Assembly (NCBI GenBank): GCA_003991915.1
Contig: RQTK01000214.1
Coordinates: forward strand, 365,751-429,750
Length of the DNA stretch: 64,000 nucleotides
Direction of reading: 5' to 3'
DNA from: Elysia chlorotica
Lineage: Eukaryota > Mollusca > Gastropoda > Plakobranchidae
The notes under the pieces are model-generated. The model ran no database searches, had not been told where the DNA came from, and saw only the letters and a program-made list of their open reading frames with translations. Positions 60,601 to 64,000 of this stretch are shown here, piece by piece (position 1 is the first letter of the stretch; every line of letters starts with the position of its first letter). A program made the translations under genes and the position numbers.

Positions 60601-60822
60601 AATCTTCAATGTTAGATAATTATTTTTAATCTATCATTTTATATAAACCTAACGAAAAAAAAAGTAAGCATACTTTATCTGACCATTGTACTGTAATACT
60701 TGATGATAAATTAATAAGATTTGAGGAGAAAGAAAATTGAGGTCGGAAAATAAACAATAAAATACATTTGTTAGTCTATGTTTAGATTGTGATCGATAAA
60801 AGTTTACATTTCTATTATTGGT

Positions 60823-61047
60823 CAGAGAGTGTGAAATAGTGAGAGGTTTCACGGCGAATACTATGCGTAAATGAAGGCGGTGCTTCCTTTTTTAAACTCT
60901 TTTTCTAAAAACTCTGGACTGGAGATTGTTCAGCCGCCTTAATTTCAATAAAGAAATAGGGTGAACACACAGCATGCTTACTTCGCGTATCAAAAGAACT
61001 ATATCACGCTCCTTTTGTGAAACGTCTCACTAGATCTAGAGTCTTTG
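60823..61047. mobile_element. hAT-like MITE, family F2 (copy 2)
   Basis: Left end CAGAGAGTGTGAAATAGTGA then GAGGTTTCAC. Right end GTGAAACGTCTCACTAGATC then TAGAGTCTTTG. The ends are inverted repeats of about 28 bp. 225 bp, no coding capacity, no clear target duplication. Confidence 0.7.
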
Positions 61048-61290
61048 GTAAAACACCCGATGTAGATCTAGTAAAGCAGTAGTCATTTTTACTTTTTTGT
61101 TTACTCCACCACTTCCTCTTTCAATCTCCCTCTACACTGTGAGCAAGTCAAGGTCAAGGATGGCTCAGGGGCAATAACCTCCTCTCTGGAATAGCTAATC
61201 AGACTTTTTTCGCTCTTTTGTTTGCCTATTTTGTTTTCGCTTTTTAATTCCTGAAAGTAAACACGTTTTTGCTTTGCTCTACCTGGTTTT

Positions 61291-61812
61291 TTAATTAAGA
61301 GAGTTATAAACCTAGCCTAATAGGTCCATAACTTCATGTTTTGTTATTGTTGAAGGAAATAAAGAGAAAAGATAGAGTACGTTATTAAAGGTCTAAACAA
61401 ATTTGTTCCCAATTATATATATAAATAAGACATGAATGCTTCTTTTTTGTATTGATTTCTTCTGTATGATACGTATGTTTTTGTCTTTTTTATTAAGCGA
61501 GAAATAGACCAATAAGGCACCTTCATGTTTCGTTATTGCTTAAGAAAATAAAGAGAAAAAAATAGAAAATTTTACTTTTAGATGTCAGAAAAGTTTGCTC
61601 CCAATTATATATCAGAAGATATGAATGCTTCTTTTTTGTATTGATTTCTTCTGTATGCTACTTTTTTCTTCTTTTTTTTCTTAAGAGAGTCATAAGCATA
61701 CAAGGCTATTCACTTCATGTTTTGTTATAGTTGAATGAAAAAAAAAAGTTAGAAAACATTACTTTACAATCTAGGGAAAGTTTGTTCCCAATTATGTATC
61801 AGAAGATTGTAT
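61291..61812. repeat. 190-bp tandem repeat, about 2.7 copies
   Basis: CTTCATGTTTTGTTAT recurs at about 61332, 61521 and 61713 (spacing 189 and 192 bp). TTCCCAATTATATAT and TGAATGCTTCTTTTTTGTAT occur at matching offsets. Divergence of roughly 15-20% by eye indicates an old array. Confidence 0.9.
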
Positions 61813-61917
61813 TGCTTGCAATTACCGCTAATTTCGTAATCGCCAGTCTGCCTTCTAATTAGTTCGAATTAACCTATTTATTTCGTGTCTATTTATCGGT
61901 TAGATGGTTTGGTTTGA

Positions 61918-62083
61918 TGGTTAAAGTTGGTTTGATGTCCAACATCAGCACTATATCGATTATGGTGTGGATGAATCCCAAGATTTACGTCTGACAATTT
62001 TTATGCGCTCTTGGGCTCGGACCGCGGACCTCACGATATGGAGACCAACGCTTTACTACTGGAAGCAGTTCGCCTCCTATTAC
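61918..62083 (-). mobile_element. SINE, head type B, internally deleted
   Basis: Plus-strand tail GTTGGTTTGATGTCCAACAT joins directly after CTGACAATTT to a head-B block (GACCGCGGACCTCACGATAT and GGAGACCAACGCTTTACTAC). Most of the body is missing. A family F2 MITE follows the head. Confidence 0.88.
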
Positions 62084-62162
62084 CAGAGTGTGAAAATAGT
62101 GAGAGGTCTCTCAAACAAACAAGCTTTTATTTTGCGTATATGGCTCAAGAAAATTAAGGCGA
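62010..62162. repeat. 153-bp direct repeat, copy 1
   Basis: SINE head B plus the left part of a family F2 MITE, identical by eye to 63156-63308 (offset 1146 bp). Confidence 0.95.
62084..62162. mobile_element. hAT-like MITE, family F2, left fragment
   Basis: CAGAGTGTGAAAATAGTGAG then AGGTCTCTCAAACAAAC. Ends abruptly where the duplicated satellite segment begins. Confidence 0.75.
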
Positions 62163-62166
62163 TTGA

Positions 62167-63120
62167 GTAACACACCCAGTTTGTCATAGTTTGTCACAGA
62201 CCCAGTTTGTCATAGTTTGTCACAGACCCAGTTTGTCATAGTTTGTCACAGACCCCGTATGTCATAGTTTGTCGCAGACCCGGTTTGTCATAGTTTGTCA
62301 CAGACCCAGTTTGTCATAGTTTGTCACAGACCCAATATGTCATAGTTTGTCACAGGCACAGTTTGTCATAGTTTGTCACAGACCCAGTATGTCATAGTTT
62401 GTCACAGACCCAGTATGTCATAGTTTGTTACAGACACAGTATGTCAAAGTCTCATTTTGTCACAGATCCAGTTTATCACATACACAACTTTTCTCAGACC
62501 CAGTTTGTCATAGTTTGTCACAGATTCAGCTTTCACCAGACAATCTTGGTTTTTGACAAACTGGACATTTAAATAACTGGGCCTGTGATTAACGGTTATG
62601 TTTTACGAAAACATTGCACTTTGTATAACCCATGGTTAATGTGTCAGTTCAGAATCCCCCAATATTTTTATATCGCATTGCATTTTACAAAGGGAACTTA
62701 GGGATTAATATGAGTAAAATGACATGTAAAAGTTTCTTGCATTCACACATGAAAAAAAAACTTTTGGTGTAATACATGATACTTCATCGTCGGTTCAAGA
62801 CTTTATTGATCTAACTCTATTGAAAGAAGGCGAGAGAACTAAGTGTTGAAGCCCATTGAAGTTTTATTCTATTGTTGAAAGACGTGAACATTTTATATTA
62901 TGGTTAATGTTAGTATTTGTTGTAACACATTATCTAGACTGTTGCTGGGGTGCTGAGTTGGTTTAACGTCCAACATCAGCACTTTATAGGTTATATTGTG
63001 GATGGGCCCCACGACTGACGTCTGACAATTGTATGTGCTGCCACACACGAGACAGGGCGGGGATACCATGACTCCTGTCTCAGCTGGTCATATTAAACTG
63101 ACAAACGACCAAACCAGTTA
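62167..63120. repeat. Duplicated segment, copy 2, with 26-bp array 2
   Basis: Array 2 (about 62167-62535, roughly 14 units of 26 bp) followed by the same ~400-bp unique stretch and SINE tail as 54752-55700. Indels occur near 62720 and 62775. The array is longer here than in copy 1, so the two have changed copy number independently. Confidence 0.93.
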
Positions 63121-63229
63121 CAGTGGTCGAAATTGGTCAAACAATTTTTATCGATCTTGGGCTCGGACCGCGGACCTCACGATATGGAGACCAACGCTTT
63201 ACTACTGGAAGCAGTTCGCCTCCTATTAC
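62954..63229 (-). mobile_element. Chimeric SINE (copy-1-like tail and body, head type B)
   Basis: Tail and body match the SINE at 55.56 kb (GCACTTTATAGGTTATATTG variant). After GACCAAACCAGTTACAG it switches to the head-B block of the 153-bp repeat. The head therefore differs from that of its duplicate partner. Confidence 0.88.
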
Positions 63230-63308
63230 CAGAGTGTGAAAATAGTGAGAGGTCTCTCAAACAAACAAGCTTTTATTTTGCGTATATGGCTCAAGAAAAT
63301 TAAGGCGA
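63156..63308. repeat. 153-bp direct repeat, copy 2
   Basis: Identical by eye to 62010-62162. Confidence 0.95.
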
Positions 63309-63420
63309 GTGTTTCCTTCTGGAAACCTGAGTAAAAACTTGGCCGGAACAAAGAAATAGAGCGAACATGCGTCACGCTACCTCTCCATATAGAGGCTTCC
63401 AAAAATAACAGGCAGAGTCA
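63230..63420. mobile_element. hAT-like MITE, family F2, 3'-truncated
   Basis: Continues past the 153-bp repeat with AAAGAAATAGAGCGAACATG and CGTCACGCTACC, which match the interior of the copies at 53.3 and 60.8 kb. The right inverted repeat is missing. Confidence 0.7.
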
Positions 63421-63632
63421 CGGAAATAAACACACATTTTGCGTTTGGAGTCAAAGGGCTATATATTAATAAAATATTAGGTACAGTTGGGGCTGTTTGT
63501 ATTCTGAGTCTAGTAGACTTGTTTGCACTCTATCAACACTTCACGCCCTCTTTCTAAACTTCATAATTCATATATTTTTCTAGAAGATACGGTCTCGCCC
63601 CAGGTTTATTGTCTCCTATGTCTCATGAAAGA

Positions 63633-63775
63633 TGTTTTTGTTGTTGTTGTTGTTGTTGAGTTGGTTTAACGTCCAACATCAGCACTATATGGGCTATATT
63701 GTGGACGGGCTCCAAGACTAACGTCTGACAATTTTATGTGCTGCCACGCACGAGACAGGGCGGGGATGCCATGAC
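63633..63775 (-). mobile_element. Young 5'-truncated SINE with target-site duplication
   Basis: Flanked by the perfect 12-bp repeat TCTCATGAAAGA (63621-63632 and 63776-63787). On the plus strand it begins with a TTG-triplet tail (GTTGTTGTTGTTGTTG), then GAGTTGGTTTAACGTCCAAC, and stops in the body at GGATGCCATGAC. A head-like scrap with CGACGCCCGTTACAGCGC lies separately at about 63882-63942. Confidence 0.94.
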
Positions 63776-63941
63776 TCTCATGAAAGAACTGCGAAATAAT
63801 TCCAAAGTTTCTCAAGAAAGAACCTATACGACGAAATAACGCCAGAGTTGGGTAACCAGGACTCGGACGATTGCAATATTTCGGCACCGACCAAACAAGT
63901 AGCATAGCAGACCTCCTGCGACGCCCGTTACAGCGCTACCC

Positions 63942-64000
63942 CATCTCTTTCTCTCTCTCTCTCTCTCTCTCTCCCTCCCTCTCTTCTCCTCTCTCCTCCG
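63942..64000. repeat. TC-rich tract at window end
   Basis: (TC)n with CCC interruptions running off the window. Confidence 0.95.

Noticed and set aside
63029..63334. 101-codon ORF similar to one at 61967
   Set aside because: Similarity is due to the 153-bp direct repeat of SINE and MITE sequence.

Overview
This 64 kb window is eukaryotic nuclear DNA. It is AT-rich, almost gene-free, and crowded with microsatellites, minisatellites, short interspersed elements (SINEs), foldback elements and decayed retrotransposon pieces. It has three assembly gaps (5878-6020, 21532-21697, 39911-40464), each next to a simple repeat. Intron-bearing coding sequence, tRNA-headed SINEs and dense di-, tri- and tetranucleotide arrays fit a lophotrochozoan, most likely a gastropod mollusc. 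That assignment is inference; no diagnostic host gene is complete here.

The only host gene I can support lies on the minus strand. Exon 1 (20614-21020) encodes a glycosylatable N-terminus and transmembrane helix 1 of a rhodopsin-family GPCR. Exon 2 (13691-13824) encodes helix 2, the first extracellular loop and the start of helix 3. The exons join in frame across a 6.8 kb intron with canonical splice signals. Later exons were not found and probably lie beyond position 1. Both exons have decayed tandem copies upstream of them on the coding strand: three near 14.06, 14.6 and 15.0 kb for exon 2, and one at 21048-21155 for the start of exon 1.

The rest is repeat landscape. About 30 copies of one SINE superfamily share a central and 3' domain but carry at least three, perhaps four, tRNA-like heads. 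Several have clean target-site duplications (34.4, 51.7, 58.9 and 63.6 kb). Non-LTR retrotransposon pieces are an in-frame EN-(deletion)-RNase H ORF at 49.2-50.5 kb and C-terminal or RNase H remnants at 17.4, 21.8, 32.2 and 57.0 kb. Two foldback (MITE-like) families occur: a 90-115 bp near-palindromic one with five copies and a hAT-like one with four. A third inverted-repeat element at 52.2 kb sits between 50-bp direct repeats.

Layout: 0-1.3 kb, dimeric minisatellite; 1.3-13 kb, AT-rich DNA with microsatellites and SINEs; 13.3-21.2 kb, GPCR locus with repeats in its intron; 21.5-31 kb, a tandem SINE-bearing duplication, an 85-bp minisatellite and smaller duplications; 31-48 kb, long GA/TC, TATC and AGT arrays, many SINEs and a gap flanked by a near-identical duplication; 48.5-53 kb, a palindrome, the retroelement ORF and nested SINEs; 53-64 kb, foldback elements, a 26-bp satellite and a roughly 0.95 kb segment present twice. 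I found no operon, CRISPR array, gene cluster or other evidence of a new multi-gene system.
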